Source: Hevea brasiliensis (lineage: Eukaryota; Streptophyta; Magnoliopsida; Malpighiales; Euphorbiaceae). Taken from it: a DNA stretch of 64,000 nt. The stretch's first letter is position 1, and each line of letters begins with the position of its first letter. The stretch is from the NCBI RefSeq assembly GCF_030052815.1, contig NC_079501.1, positions 85,011,849-85,075,848 of the forward strand, read 5' to 3'. Made by a program: the position numbers and the translations under genes. The notes beneath the pieces were generated by a model. That model did not search any database and had not been told where the DNA came from. It was given only the letters and a program-made list of their open reading frames with translations. Shown here in pieces: positions 50,127 to 62,635 of the stretch.

Positions 50127-51651
50127 CTTGGCATCCAACAAGGTATTTATCCATTAAAACTACTTTTTCTTTTCTGTTTGGTTAACTATAATAGTCAGCC
50201 ATTGTAGGACCTTTAGATATCTATTAGTTTCTTCATCTGGTACCTTGTCCTTTGTAGCCAAATCAAATTTGCATCTTAGGGTACTGATTTTTCTTCTTTT
50301 TTTTGTTTGAACTCTTACTGGCAGAAATTCAGCAGTGTTAATTTTAGTGTAAGATTTTCCTTAATCTTAGATTAAATCTCTTGTTCATCTTGTTTTCCTT
50401 GAGTTTGTCTATAGGATTAGAGTTAATCAAGCTGAAACCTATCTTTGACACTAGCTATTTGCCTCTTGAGTTATATGATATCAAGTCTGAATATGTTAAA
50501 TTGGGTAATTAAAGCTTGGGATGTGCTTGTGTGCTAGTGGGTAGAGCTTGATTTGGATTGCCAAATTATTTGAGTGGTATCAGTAGTTGATTCTGCAATT
50601 TTTATCCTTTGCATCATTATAAAAAGAAAAAAAAAGGAAAAAAAAAGATTGGATTGAGTTGATTGAATTTGAATTGAGATTGAATCACATTGAATGAGAT
50701 TGGATTGTAAATGAAAATCCTTGAATTAGCTACTGCATATATTGCTGAGTTGTGTTGTGCTGAAAAAATTGGCAAGCTGACATAAGTGATGAAATTGTGA
50801 ATTGTGAAGTTAAACATTGAATTTGTGCCTGATAATCTACCAACATCTTTGGGTATTACTAGACACCTCACATGCCAAATTTGATGTGAAAATTCCACTG
50901 TTTGCATATCGAACCAAATTTTGTGGCAAACCTGATCAAATTTAGTTAACACACTGAACCAACCCAGAAAACTTTGAAACTTTATAGGCTGATTATACTC
51001 CATTTCAGTAGTATTTTTGTCAATTTTCGGGGTTTTGTGACATTGTTTGCCTACCGAACCAAAATTTTATGGCAGACCTGACCAAATTTAGTTCACCTAG
51101 TAAACCCATCCAGAAACTCCTAAAATTTTACCAATAGTTAGTCAGTATTGGGCTGCCTATGTCTACCAAATTTCAGATCAAAATATATTCGTTTGTGTGG
51201 TGAACCAAAATTGGTGCATATTTTTGGTTAATTGTGTGAATTGCTAGTATTTGTGCAAAGTTGGCTATGAAATTGGAAGTTTGAGCTTGATATCATTCTA
51301 TTGGCTTGTCTCTCATACAGTTTTCAAAAATCATACCATTTAGTTTACATTTGCTTCTACTTTTGGTGTCTTCCATTTCTTTGGCTCTAGTGTCACACTC
51401 TCTGGTTATTGCAATTTCATTTCTTCCAGTTTCGTTTGTTGATTATTTTTGATAAAATTAACAAGTATTTGTGCTTGTTTGTGAATTTTAGTTCCCAAAG
51501 GAACAAGGGAAGCAAACTCTTGAGTGGTAAAAGGCAAGAGTGTGTGAGTGCCAAAAGAGGGTAAGAGCCTGAAATTTGTGCAAAAACACTTAACCTAGAC
51601 ACTTGAGAGGGTGAGCCATTTCTACTAACTTCCTTTTCTTGCAGCCAAATC
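50127..51651 (+). other. Untranslated leader of element B
   Basis: About 1.5 kb between the PBS and the gag start. No ORF with family features. 50900-51230 has repeated phrases (GCATATCGAACCAAATTTTGTGGCA / GCCTACCGAACCAAAATTTTATGGCA), i.e. a diverged internal duplication. Confidence 0.6.
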
Positions 51652-53607
51652 ATGTCTCAATTCCAAGAGACAAGTGGTAGTAGTGGAGGTAATGAAGAAA
51701 AAAGGGAGTTTCCTGATGATCGAGTTTTTAAAGAATCCGTAGCACAAAGCTTTGAAAAGATGAATTTGCAAATGAATGACTTCAGAGATGAATTGGATGC
51801 ATTGAGGGGAATGAGAAATGAAATGACCAGGTTTATGGAAGCGATGAGAAGGGACAAAGAAGATAGAAATAGGAGGAATGATGGGGGAGCAAATGTGGGA
51901 CATCAGAATAGAAATGGAGGTAGATTTCAGGCAAAACATAGGAATGAAGGGTATGAAGAAGCTAAATGGAATGATGATGAGTATGATGAAGCTTATGACT
52001 ATGGCAACTACCATTATGGTGGAAGAGGGAATAGACCACCTAGGGGTAGAGGGCCTAGGGGAAGAAGGGGTGTCAGAAATTTTAGGTTTGGTGATCATTG
52101 GGATAGAGATGGGAATGAGGAGAGAGTTGATGGGAATTTAGCTAGTATATAAATGCAAATTCCACCTTTTCATGGGAAGGATAATCCAGATGTTTATTTG
52201 GAGTGGGAGAGACAGGTGGAGTTGATTTTTGAGTGCCACCATTATTCTGAAGAGAAGAAAGTGAAGTTAGCAACTGTAGAATTCAAAGAGTATGCAATTG
52301 TATGGTGGGATCAGTTGTTGAGTAGGAGGAGGAGAAATGGGCAAAGAACCATGGAGACATGGGACGAAATGAAGGGAATCTTGAGAAACAGGTTTGTGCC
52401 ACCTTACTACCATAGAGAGCTGCTTCAAAGGTTACAAAAACTCACTTAAGGTACTAAAAGTGTCGAAAAATACTATAAGGCCATGGAGATAGCTTTGATT
52501 AGAGCTGATGTTGAGGAGGATCGGGAAGCTATAATGGTTCACTTTTTAAATGGGTTAAATCCTGAAATTGCTAATATTGTGGAGCTGCAACCTTGTGTGG
52601 AAGTGGAGGATATGCTACAAATGGCACTTAAGGTGGAGAAGCAACTAAAAAGGAAGAATGTGGCTAGATATGCACCAGCCAACCATTCGGCTCCTAAGAG
52701 TAATTGGAAGTCGAATTGGTCTGCTCCTTCAAGGGTGGAGAAAAAAGTTCCCAAATTCAAGAAAGAAGAATGGAAAGGAAAGGAGAAAGTAGAGGAGAAG
52801 AATAAGGGAGTTCCTACTAGGACTAGAGAATTGAAGTGTTTTAAGTGTTTGGGAAATGGACATTATGCCTCACAATGTCCAAATAAAAGAGTGATGGTTG
52901 TTAGGGAAAATGGAGAGTTAGAAAGTGAAGAGGAAAGGGAGGAAGAATCTCATAATGTTGATGAGCATGAGGATGATTGCTATGATGAGGGAGATCAGCC
53001 ACCTATGGATGGCAATATCCTTGTTACCATGCGCACACTTAGTGCACAAGTGAGTATGGATTGTGGTAATGAAATGCAAAGGGAGAACATCTTCCATACT
53101 AGGTGCTTGGTGAATGACAAGTTGTGTAGTGTGATTGTAGATGGTGGGAGCTGTTGTAATGTGGCTAGTTCACTCTTGGTGGACAAGTTGGGTTTGCCTA
53201 CTACTACACATCCAAAACCATATGGCTTGTAATGGTTGAATGATTATGGGAAGTTCAGGGTTACAAAACAGGTGGTGGTGCCATTCACCATTGGCAAGTA
53301 TCATGATAAGGTACTTTGTGATGTTGTGCCTATGGTTGCTATGCATCTTTTGTTGGGCCGTCCATGGCAGTATGACAGAAGTGTTATGCTTGATGGTAGG
53401 AAGAATAGGTACACGGTCACTAAGGAAGGTTGAACGTACTCATTGCTTCCTATGACACCAGCTCTAGTGCATGACAATCAAATGAGGATTCTTAGATCCA
53501 TTGAAGAAAAGAAAGAAACTTGGAGAGAAAAACTTAAAGAGGTCGAGCTGGATGAGAGTGAAAAGAAAGAGAAGAGAGAAAAAGAGAAACAAAAGAAAAG
53601 AAAATGA
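51652..53607 (+). pseudogene. Gag-protease of element B, with four stops in one frame
   Basis: A single frame from ATGTCTCAATTCC (51652) is broken only by stops ending at 52152, 52449, 53232 and 53433; three of the four fit C-to-T change of CAA or CGA codons. Order: N-terminal coiled coil and Arg/Gly-rich stretch (GGRGNRPPRGRGPRGRRG), gag core (PPFHGKDNPDVYLEWER, IVWWDQL, ETWDEMKGILRNRF), zinc knuckle CFKCLGNGHYASQC (~52840-52880), and aspartic protease with VIVDGGSCCNVAS (~53140), DGG in place of DSG. The ORF ends in a Lys/Glu-rich tail at 53607, before a frameshift into pol. Confidence 0.9.
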
Positions 53608-53749
53608 GAGCAAATGAGAAAAAGGAAAGCTCGGGGCAAAAGGAGACTGGAGAGAAAAGAATGAATTTGTATGTGAAGGAAAGAGAAGTTAGAGAGGCTT
53701 TACATTCAGGAAGACCTCTTTGTGTACTTATGTACAAGGAGGTTAATTT

Positions 53750-56700
53750 ATGTGTACTGACCTTTATTCACATTTGCCTAGTGATGCTTTGTCTCTTATA
53801 CAGGAATATGAAGATGCCTTCTCAAATGAGTTGCCACCAGGATTACCACCTATCAGAGGGATTGAGCACCAAATTGACTTAGTACCTGGAGCACAAATAC
53901 CAAATAGACTAGCATATAGAACAAATCATAAAGAAACAAAGGAGTTACAAAGGCAAGTGGAGGAGCTTATGGAGAAGGGCTATGTTAAGGAGAGCATGAG
54001 CCCATGCGCTGTACCTGTGTTGCTAGTGCCTAAGAAGGATGGGAGTTATCGCATGTGTGTGGATTGCAGGGCCAACAATAAAATCACTGTAAAGTATAGA
54101 CACCCAATCCCTTGCTTTGATGATATGCTTGATGAGTTGCATGGTGCAAGTGTGTTTTCTAAGATAGATTTGAAAAGTGGTTACCACCAAATAAGAATGA
54201 AAATTGGTGATGAGTGGAAAACTACTTTCAAAACTAAATATGGGTTGTATGAATGGATGGTGATGCCATTTGGGCTCACAAATGCTCTTAGCACTTTTAT
54301 GCATTTGATGAATCATGTGTTGAGGAATTTCATTGGAAAATTTGTTATTGTGTATTTTGATGACATTTTGATTTACAGCAGTAACATAGACGAGCATTTG
54401 CATCACTTGAGACTTGTTTTTGATGTGTTGAGAAATGAGAAATTGTATGCGAATGCGAAAAAGTGTTCATTTTGCTTGGATAAGGTTGTTTTTCTTGGTT
54501 TTGTTGTAATTAGTAAAGGTGTACAGGTTGATGAAGAGAAAATCAAAGCCATTAGAGATTGGCCAATTCCTAAGAATGCGTCTGAGGTTAGGAGTTTCCA
54601 TGGATTGGCTAGTTTCTATAGGCGATTTGTGCCTAATTTTAGTACAATTGCTGCTCCTTTGAATGAATTGGTGAAAAAGAATGTTGCATTTGAGTGGAAA
54701 AAGAAACATGAACATGCATTTTCCAAACTTAAAGATAGATTGTGTTCTGCACCCTTGTTGAGTTTGCAGTTTTGATAAGACTATTGAGATTGAATGTGAC
54801 GCAAGTGGTGTAGGAATTGGTGCGGTTCTCATGCAAGAGAAACGACCAATAGCATATTTTAGTGAGAAATTGCATGGAGCTGCCTTGAATTACTCTACTT
54901 ATGATAAGGAGATGTATGCATTAGTTAGGGCCTTGGAAACTTGGCAACATTAGTTGTGGCCTAAAGAGTTTGTCATACATTCAGATCATGAATCATTGAA
55001 GCATATTAAGAGTCAAAATAAGTTGAGTAGAAGGCATGCTAAATGGATTGAATTTTTGGAGTCATTTCCATATGTGATTAAATACAAGCAAGGAAAAAAG
55101 AATGTTGTAGCTGATGCACTTTCTAGGAGACATGCACTTTTGTCTACACTTAATGCTAAATTGCTTGGTTTTGAGTTCATGAAAGAATTGTATGTTGATG
55201 ATGCAGATTTTTGTAATGTATATGCTGCTTGTGAGAAAAGTGCATTTCAAAAACTTTATAGGCATGATGGATACTTGTTTAAGGAGAATAAATTGTGTGC
55301 ACCTAAATGCTTTATGTGAGACTTACTTGTTTTGGAGTCACATAGTGGTGGTTTGATGGGACATTTTGGTGTTGCTAAGACTTTAAACATATTGCAAGAA
55401 CACTTCTTTTGGCCACATATGAGGAAAGATGTTGATCGAATGTGTTCTAAGTGTGTTGAATGTAAGAAAGCAAAGTCTAGAGTAATGCCAAATGGTCTTT
55501 ACACACCCTTGCCTATTCCTAAGGAACCTTAGACTGATATTTCTATGGATTTTATTTTGGGTTTGCTGAGGTCTAGGAGAGGTCATGATTCTATATTTGT
55601 GGTTGTTGATAGATTCTCTAAGATGGCACACTTCATACCGTGTCACAAAACAGATGATGCCACATACATAGCCAATTTGTTCTTTAAGGAGATGGTCAGG
55701 TTACATGGTATACCTAGGACTATAGTGAATGATAGAGATTTTAAGTTCCTAAGTCACTTTTGGAGGGTGTTGTGGGCTAAGTTAGGTACTAAACTGTTGT
55801 TCTCAACTACTTGTCATCCCCAGACTGATGGACAAACAGAAGTAGTGAATAAAAACTTAACTACTTTATTGCATGTGATGGTTAAACAAAACTTGAAATC
55901 TTGGGAAGATTGCATTCCTTTTGTTGAGTTTGCTTATAACAGAGTAGTGCATTCTTCTACCGGATTTTCACCATTTCAGATTGTGTATGGATTTAATCCA
56001 TCGACACCATTAGACTTGTTGCCTTTACCTATTGATCATATTAATAGTCTTGATGGTAAAAACAAAGCAGATTTGGTTAGGAAATTACATGAGCAAGCTA
56101 GGCTACAAATTGAAAAGAAAAATGCACAATATGCTACTCATGCTAATAAAGGTCGAAAGCCTCTTGTGTTTGAACCAGGTGACTTTGTTTGGGTGCATTT
56201 AAGGAAAGAGCGGTTTCCAAACCTAAGGAAGTCGAAATTACAGCCAAGATGTGATGGGACATTCAAAGTACTAGAAAGGATCAACAATAATGCATACAAG
56301 ATTGATCTACCTGGTGAGTATGGTGTTAGCAATTCTTTTAACATTACTGATCTTTCCCCTTGCATTGATGCAGGACCAAATTCGAGGATGAATTCTTTCA
56401 AAGGAGGAGGGGATGATGAAGAAGCACTAGTGCCTATGCCCTTATTTAGAGGACCCATCACCAGAGCCAGAGTTAGAGAGTTGCAAGCATTGGTGTTGGA
56501 GCATTGTGAACACAAGGGGGATCAAAATTGCCATGTTGGACTTTCTTACATATTGTTGGAATCTAGGTGGATCATTCTCACACAAGTTGGCATGGGAGAC
56601 TTGACAAGTGGCCCCACATCAGTGTTACTTCGCCACATCAGCATGACTTGGCACAAAACCATTTGGCCAAGTGGATTGGAGGAGCTTCTTATGCTTATTT

Positions 56701-56801
56701 GGATTTGCCATGTGCTGACACTTTTTATTGATCCCCACTACATTAAAAAAGGTTGCTACCACCTAAAGTGTAGCTGCCACCTTATGGTCCCCACTACATA
56801 A
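53750..56801 (+). pseudogene. Reverse transcriptase - RNase H - integrase of element B
   Basis: RT 53750-54775: KKDGSYRMCVDCRANNK, FSKIDLKSGYHQIRM, VMPFGLTNA and the catalytic VYFDDILIY (~54350). A frameshift near 54770 moves RNase H to the next frame ([14 protein letters not shown], then [15 protein letters not shown]). Stops follow at ~54951, 55317-55319 and 55530-55532; the last replaces a Trp. Integrase: zinc-binding [10 protein letters not shown]...CSKCVECKK, first Asp in MDFILGL (55545), second in NDRDFKF, Glu in [12 protein letters not shown] (~55830). The [18 protein letters not shown] region and the C-terminal beta domain follow. The frame continues without a stop over the PPT into the 3' LTR to 56801. 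Confidence 0.9.
56400..56413 (+). other. Polypurine tract of element B, inside the coding frame
   Basis: AAAGGAGGAGGGGA lies directly before the LTR terminus TGATGA. It is translated as K-G-G-G-D of the integrase ORF. Confidence 0.9.
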
Positions 56802-57282
56802 AGGGCTACCACAAAGCAAGTGGTCCCAAATGGTCCCCCCCCCCCCCCCCCCCCACCCACCCTATGGAGACTCCCCATCTGATTAAGGAGCCTTGTATTT
56901 TTGTCTTTTTAGCCATGTTGGCACACTTTTAGGGTTTTGGCACACTTTTAGGGTTTTAGAGATACTATATTAACCCAAGATATTCAGATTGTATTTGGTA
57001 GCCTTCATTTTTCTAGTTTTAGTGTGAGCATTAGGAAGAGAACTCCATTGCTAGAGCTTGAGTTTCTTCTATGTTTCTTCCATGTTTCTTGAAAGAACTT
57101 GGATTCTAGCAATATGAACCCCTTGCTAGTCTTATTTTGATGATCAATATGCTTTAGCTTGTTACTATTTGTGTATTGACACTTGGGTTTTCAATATGAA
57201 ATTCTGCCTTGTTTGGATGATTAAAGATCTTGGTTCCAATCTTTAGATGTTGTGTTTCTTGGCATCTTAGGAGTGCTCATCA
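56414..57282 (+). repeat. 3' LTR of element B (869 bp)
   Basis: Starts TGATGAAGAAGC and ends GTGCTCATCA before the TSD. Longer than the 5' LTR mainly through a ~20-base C run and CCACCC at 56835-56862. TATA region ACTATATTAACCC near 56966. Confidence 0.95.
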
Positions 57283-57283
57283 G

Positions 57284-59015
57284 AGTCTAGTTGTATGACA
57301 TTGATAGATGGTTCTAAAGGAGACTCTTCACTTTCATCCCCAGGTTCTATCACATTCACACCATTACCTGCACCATGATTAGGTAATGGGTTTGAAGTGA
57401 CGTTGGGAGGAGAGCCATTTCCCTCAATTTTTAACCACTCATTCCTGATCAGAGCTTGTACCCTTCCCCGAAGAGCTCCATAGTTATCAGTGGAATGCCC
57501 CAGTGTCCCACCATGGTATTCGCATCGAGCATTAGCATCATACCACCTAGGATATAGTGGCTGAATCGGGTCAAGGGGAATAGGCACTATCTGATTTATA
57601 CCCAATAGTTATCGGTAGATTTCATTGAGCGAAAGGGGGAGAGGTGAATCTAAATTCCTTGGTGGTATTGGGTTGGGTTGAGGAGCAGGTGGTCTGAAAG
57701 GAGTATTTTGATTAGAAGGTCTGGGATTGTAGACGGTTTGGGAAGGATATTGGGGGCGAGGATAGTTCGGGGATGGGGGAGGAACATTCGCTACCATTGG
57801 GTTTTGGTTTGGAGGATATGGATTTTGGGCTGGGGTGTAAGGGTGAAAATTGTTTTGTGGTTGTAAGTGAGTTTGTCTCGAAATGGAGTGGACATCCCCT
57901 TCCTTCCTTTTCCCGAAATTATTAGGCTCTTTCATGGAACCCTCCCCGACCACTTCTTGTAACCTTCCTAATCGGAGGTTCACTTCAATCCTTTCTCCAG
58001 TCTAGATGATATCAGAAAAACTATTAGAAGTATTCCCAATCATTAAATTGAAGTATGGGGCCTTCAGTGTCTCAATGAATAAAGAGCAGAGTTCATTATC
58101 CGTCACCGGAGGATAAACTTCAGCCACCTTTTCTCTCCACCTCTGGGCATACTCCTTAAAGCTTTCCCTTTCCCTCTGCACCAGGTTTTGGAGGTCTCTC
58201 CTTATGGGGGCAACATCACAACTAAACTTGTACTGCTTGAGGAAAGCATCGGCCAAATCTTTCCAGAAGCGTAATCTACTCCTATCCAATTGTATGCACC
58301 AATGTAAGGCTGCCCCTGTGAGACTTTCATGGAAAAAGTGTACCAAGAGTCCGTCATCTTCTGTGAGAGCGGACATCTTAGCTATATAAGTGGCCAAATG
58401 GATGCAGGGGTCTGAATTCCCAGTATACTGGTCAAAGTCTGGAACTTTAAACTTAGGTGGTACCACTACATCCGGTACCAATCTCAGTGAAGATACATTG
58501 ACTGAGCCATACATGTTCAGACCTTCTATAGCTCTTAGTCTTTCCTCTAGAGCAGATAACTTCTCATTTTCTCTTTCTCTACTTTCCCCTCCTACTGCAT
58601 GAGCTATTCCCCCAGTTGGAAAATTGGTTGCGGGGTAAACTGAAGGGATTGGTGCTGAAGGATGAAATTCCACATTCAGGATAGCTTGGTGATAAGAGAC
58701 GAGAATTTTGTAGCTAGGGAATGTTGGATTAAAGGTGATTGTTGGATCAGCAATAGGAGGCTGAAAGGTGAAAGAGGTTGAAGCTTGATGGGAATCAACC
58801 GTCGTTGCGAGTGGAAGAGGCACTGGTAAATTTGGTTCAGGTGTAGGTCAAATGGTTTCTCCATTTTGGGACATCTCCTTCATCAGTTTCATCAACTCTG
58901 AGACTTGGTCTCTTAATTTCGAAACTTGTCCTTGTAGGCTCTACACTTATTCCTGGTCTTCCATTATCTTCTTTGCTCGAGACCTTGTTAAGTACACTCT
59001 TTTTGGTTGAACCAT
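57284..59015 (-). pseudogene. Gag of the Tat element, interrupted by element B
   Basis: Minus strand, start at 59015 (MVQPKRVYLTRSRAKK). Stops near 58941, 58935 and 58855 precede the main open part 58823-58002: LEERLRAIEGLNMYG, VVVPPKFKVPDFDQYTG, FFHESLTGAALHWC, DLADAFLKQYKFSCD and SFKEYAQRWREKVAEVYPP. These blocks are characteristic of Tat-lineage gag. A stop near 58000 (W or K codon) leads to a Pro-rich linker (57983-57609), another stop (CAA to TAA), then the zinc-knuckle-like CEYHGGTLGHSTDNYGAL, in which the last Cys is Tyr. Coding stops at the insertion site (57287) and resumes at 49261. Confidence 0.85.
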
Positions 59016-60181
59016 TTGCTCGATCGGGTTTGCTTTGTTTGGAGCAATGTTGATTTCCTGTGAAAAATTTTTAAATTAGTTTTAAATTTTATTAGAGTTA
59101 AAAATCCTAACTAGACAAAGGTTACAGTGGCAGATAACTGCCAAAATGGAGTCTACAAAAGGCGAATTGTGTCAACTTTATCATGGCATCACTCGATAGT
59201 CCAACAGTGAATGGGATCGTATGCGTGTCTATGATACTTGTCCATATGACGCATTCGTCTTTTCATATAACCCTACCGAGGATAGTTCCCATGGGAGTTA
59301 TATTATTCATTCATAAATTTTATCAGCTGACTGACTCAAAGATGCCATTTTAAAGTTTTCCTTACCCTTGGCAGACACCAATTTATGATGCCTGCGGAGA
59401 AAATACGTTAGCAGAATAAATTCATGTAATTTTGAATTATACTGCTGGCGTGACAATATCTATACTCCTATCGAAGTAGGAAGGTGTCTAGATCATCCTA
59501 ACAGTATGATTCAAAACTACTCTCATGTTATTTTAAGAAAAATATAAACAGAGTAAGGCGAAAGCAAGTATGTGCCTTTTGTCTTAAAATAGGGTAACCA
59601 TGACACCGAGTGGGTACTATCTAATCGGATCATCCTACCTTTAAGGATGGCTTGCCATAGGCTTCGACTAATGTGACGGTTTAGCTTAAGGTCTAATTTT
59701 CTAAAGCCACAGGTTCCCAAATTGTCCCTACTGTAAACAGTAGAGCCCCATTCCACCACCATGATACTAACAGGAGAATTCCACGGGTATCACAGTAGAT
59801 GGAACAAGTTCCAATATGAGCAGGAGCCTTCACGAATACTAACGGGGTAAAACCCATGGGTACTGCTACATGACTCCCTCCTATTTTCTAAAATGGTAAG
59901 AAAGCCCGGGTATAGGGCTGAAGTGTGTGAGGACATTGTGTAAGTAATCCGTGTGTGAAGGGACATATTTACCTCTTTCCTGTACGGGGGAGTTTTAGAC
60001 GAAAAATTGCTGTAATAAATAAGATAATCAAAATAAGCAAAATGGTTAGAGAGAATAACAATAATCAATATATTAGGACTTTCAAATTCATAAGTTAAGC
60101 CCCTTAATTACAGTTTTAATTTACATGAGCATAAAATTAAATTTTCTTTTGGACCTCTAAACTAGGGTTAAGGTGACCAAA
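59016..60181 (-). other. Leader between PBS and gag of the Tat element
   Basis: About 1.2 kb with no ORF showing family features. Contains diffuse partial repeats (CTACTGTAAACAG / CACAGTAGATGG). Ends at the PBS. Confidence 0.6.
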
Positions 60182-60199
60182 TCCCTAGTGGAGTCGCCA
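60182..60199 (-). other. Primer binding site of the Tat element
   Basis: Minus strand TGGCGACTCCACTAGGGA, three bases after the LTR end ...CTTGCGACA. Ogre-type elements are known to use a tRNA-Arg type primer; whether this 18-mer pairs with a tRNA-Arg 3' end was not checked. Confidence 0.8.
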
Positions 60200-60614
60200 A
60201 GCTGTCGCAAGGACTTTTGCAATCGTCAGACGAATTCTCATCGTAGTGGGAAAAGTGAGGAATCACCACTTTAATTTTGAGGGAAATTAAAGAAAACTAT
60301 TTTTAAAAATTAAAATCCACTTTGAAAACAGAGATTCTAGTTTCGAGGTCCGTATACGGGTGGGGAAGGTGTTAGGCACCCCACCTCGTCCCTCAACGAG
60401 GGTAAACAGATTTAATGTTATGCTCTCTATAAATTGATAATTTAGGGGGTAGAATGATAATGTTAATCCTTTGTGCAGATAAAAGGAATATTTGATATTT
60501 CACTATTTAGGGTTACCCAAGAACACGAGTACATGAGATGACCCTTAAGTGAATAGGTGTGGTGTAATGGGTTTTTGTTGGGGGTTAATTTGGATATTGA
60601 AGTTGTGATATTTT

Positions 60615-60965
60615 AATTTGGATTTAAGCTAAGAGAATTCAGGTAAGAACTCTCTCCCAATCTCTTAATGTATTCTGTTAAAATTTAAGCGGAAGATTTT
60701 AGGTAAGAACTCTCCCCCGATCTCCACATAAATTATTAAGATTTTGATAGAGAATTCGGGTAAGAACTCTCCCCCGATCTCTTAGTGTATTTAAGAATTT
60801 AAGTTGAGAACTCGAGTAAGAACCCTCCCCCGATCTCTTAGTGTATTAAGAACTTAAGTTGAGAACTCGGGTAAGAACTTTCTCCCAATCTCTTAGTGTA
60901 TTGCGTTTAAAAATTAAGCTAAACTCGAGTAAGAACTCTCCCCCGATCTCTTAATGTGTTTATTA
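60615..60965 (-). repeat. ~55-65-bp tandem repeats in the LTR
   Basis: Six diverged units of AACTCGGGTAAGAACTCTCC followed by CCCGATCTCTTAGTGTATT and a variable spacer containing AATTTAAG. They lie downstream of the inferred transcription start (R/U5 region). Confidence 0.9.
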
Positions 60966-62011
60966 GAATGGCATTTTATAAGAACTTTGAACTAAGGGTT
61001 CTGGTAAAGGGTCCTTCTTGACCCCTTTTTATGGGAATAGAGTATCGATGATACAAGAAACCCGTGCAAAGCTTTGCCTAGCCTATGGGACCTTATGACT
61101 AGATGGTGGACGAAAGACTGAACTTCTTGCCGATCTTCTGCATGATCACTTTATCAGAACTCTTTAATTCGTGACATCCGATCTCTTTTTAGTCGCTCAC
61201 CTGAGATCCAAACTTATCTTAATTCCCGGTCTATTGTCTTATCGACTGGGTCCGTTCCAAGGCCCAATCTCGTAACTTATTTATTTGACCTAATCTTGTT
61301 TTCAACCTATCCGACCTTTGCTACACCTATCTTCTTTTATCATTTTTCATTTTTTTAAACCAAAACTCTTATGTTAAAATACTCCTGCCTATACTCTTTA
61401 GAGTATTTACGAGTCACCGATGACTCTAACATCTACTCTTGAAAGAAATGAAAACTAAGAGACGATAAATGGAGTTTACGAATGAATAAAAATAAGGGAC
61501 AGGAAATAACTACTGGCCTAGATAACCTATTCTGAGACTTAATGTGACTGGATATAAAAGAAATTTTAAAAGAAAACTGGAGAGAACAAATCAAGGGTAT
61601 TCAACAAAATGACACTTTAGACGCTTACCTATGGAAAGTTGAGGAGACAGGTGAGCTGACTCCGGTATCCACAAATCTTGTAGAGGTGAAAGCTGGCGGC
61701 CGAAGGACTCGAACTTACCCGAAGTAATGGGAATAGGTCGAAACGAAGTTGAACTCAGAAGGTAATGCCAAATACTAGAGCGGTAGGAATGAGGCAGAGT
61801 GAAGATGGTTGCCCGGGAACTAAAAATGAAAATTTCAGGATTTAGAGCTCCTTTGGATGAAATACTTCAAAAAACTGGTTTCTAAAGTTTCTTAACACTT
61901 TGAAGCTCCGAATGACAAGTAGGAAGACTGAATCAAAGTCTAGAGTCTTTCCACGATAATACCACCTTCTTCCTCTTTTTTCTTCGTCCCCTTTACAGTG
62001 TTGCATGCAGG

Positions 62012-62019
62012 TATTTATA
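62012..62019 (-). promoter_or_regulatory. TATA box for gag-pol transcription in the 5' LTR
   Basis: Minus strand GTTCCCTATAAATACCTGCA. Position between the outer LTR part and the repeats fits a U3 promoter; transcription would start ~30 bp further left, near 61980. Confidence 0.6.
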
Positions 62020-62635
62020 GGGAACGGGTGTCCAAAATGAAGGGTCAGGATCTTATTAGGGGGAGACGAATGGCTCAGATTCAAAAGGACATAATCTGAG
62101 GTCTGAGAATTAAAGAGAATCAAAATGGAGGGCCAGGATTCCGTTCAGAATATCTGTCCTCTCTCCCCTTAATCCAACAGTCGAGGGTCTCTCCTTACGA
62201 AATTGATCCAAAGGCTGGGAATAAAAAGTGCCGAATCTGTCGTCTGTTTTTTGATCCGAGGGCTCCGGATCCATCCTTACAATTATGGTTAATGGTGAAG
62301 ATCGGGATGTACAAGGCTGCTTTAACTATTTTGGCATCTGGCGGCTAGGAGGGCATCCTTGCAAATGAGATGTGTGGTGAGGATCTGATCATGCCTGCAA
62401 TGCTTTAACTAACTTGGATCTGACGATGAAGAGAGTTAATTGAAAGTTCTGATCAGAAGTTATTCAACCCCTCTGTGTTCTCCGATTTCTATAGGTCGTT
62501 TCCTGTTTCTTTCGATCTTCCCATTATGACCATCCCCTTTTAGGGTCATTATTCCGATCTCTATCTCTTGCATCGAGTCCCCTCTTATTTCCCAATCTCT
62601 CTCATTCCTGATCTTTCCTCTCTATCTAACTTGCA

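Larger units (their letters stand above)
49257..57287 (+). mobile_element. Complete Ty3/gypsy retrotransposon B (49262-57282), TSD gagtc
   Basis: An 8021-bp element nested in the Tat gag in opposite orientation. The 5' LTR is 49262-50111, the PBS 50115-50126, the PPT 56400-56413 and the 3' LTR 56414-57282; the TSD gagtc is at 49257-49261 and 57283-57287. Domain order is gag-PR-RT-RNase H-integrase, so it is Ty3/gypsy. No chromodomain was seen after integrase. The 5' LTR terminus has decayed from TGATGA to TAATAA. Same family as the fragment at 1-1943. Confidence 0.95.

Noticed and set aside
54023..54406. 127-codon minus-strand ORF over the RT of element B
   Set aside because: Antisense shadow of a clear RT domain; no own features.
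61842..62123. 93-codon minus-strand ORF near the Tat U3 TATA box
   Set aside because: Spans the promoter and leader of the LTR; no motif and no support from the other LTR copy, which is truncated there.
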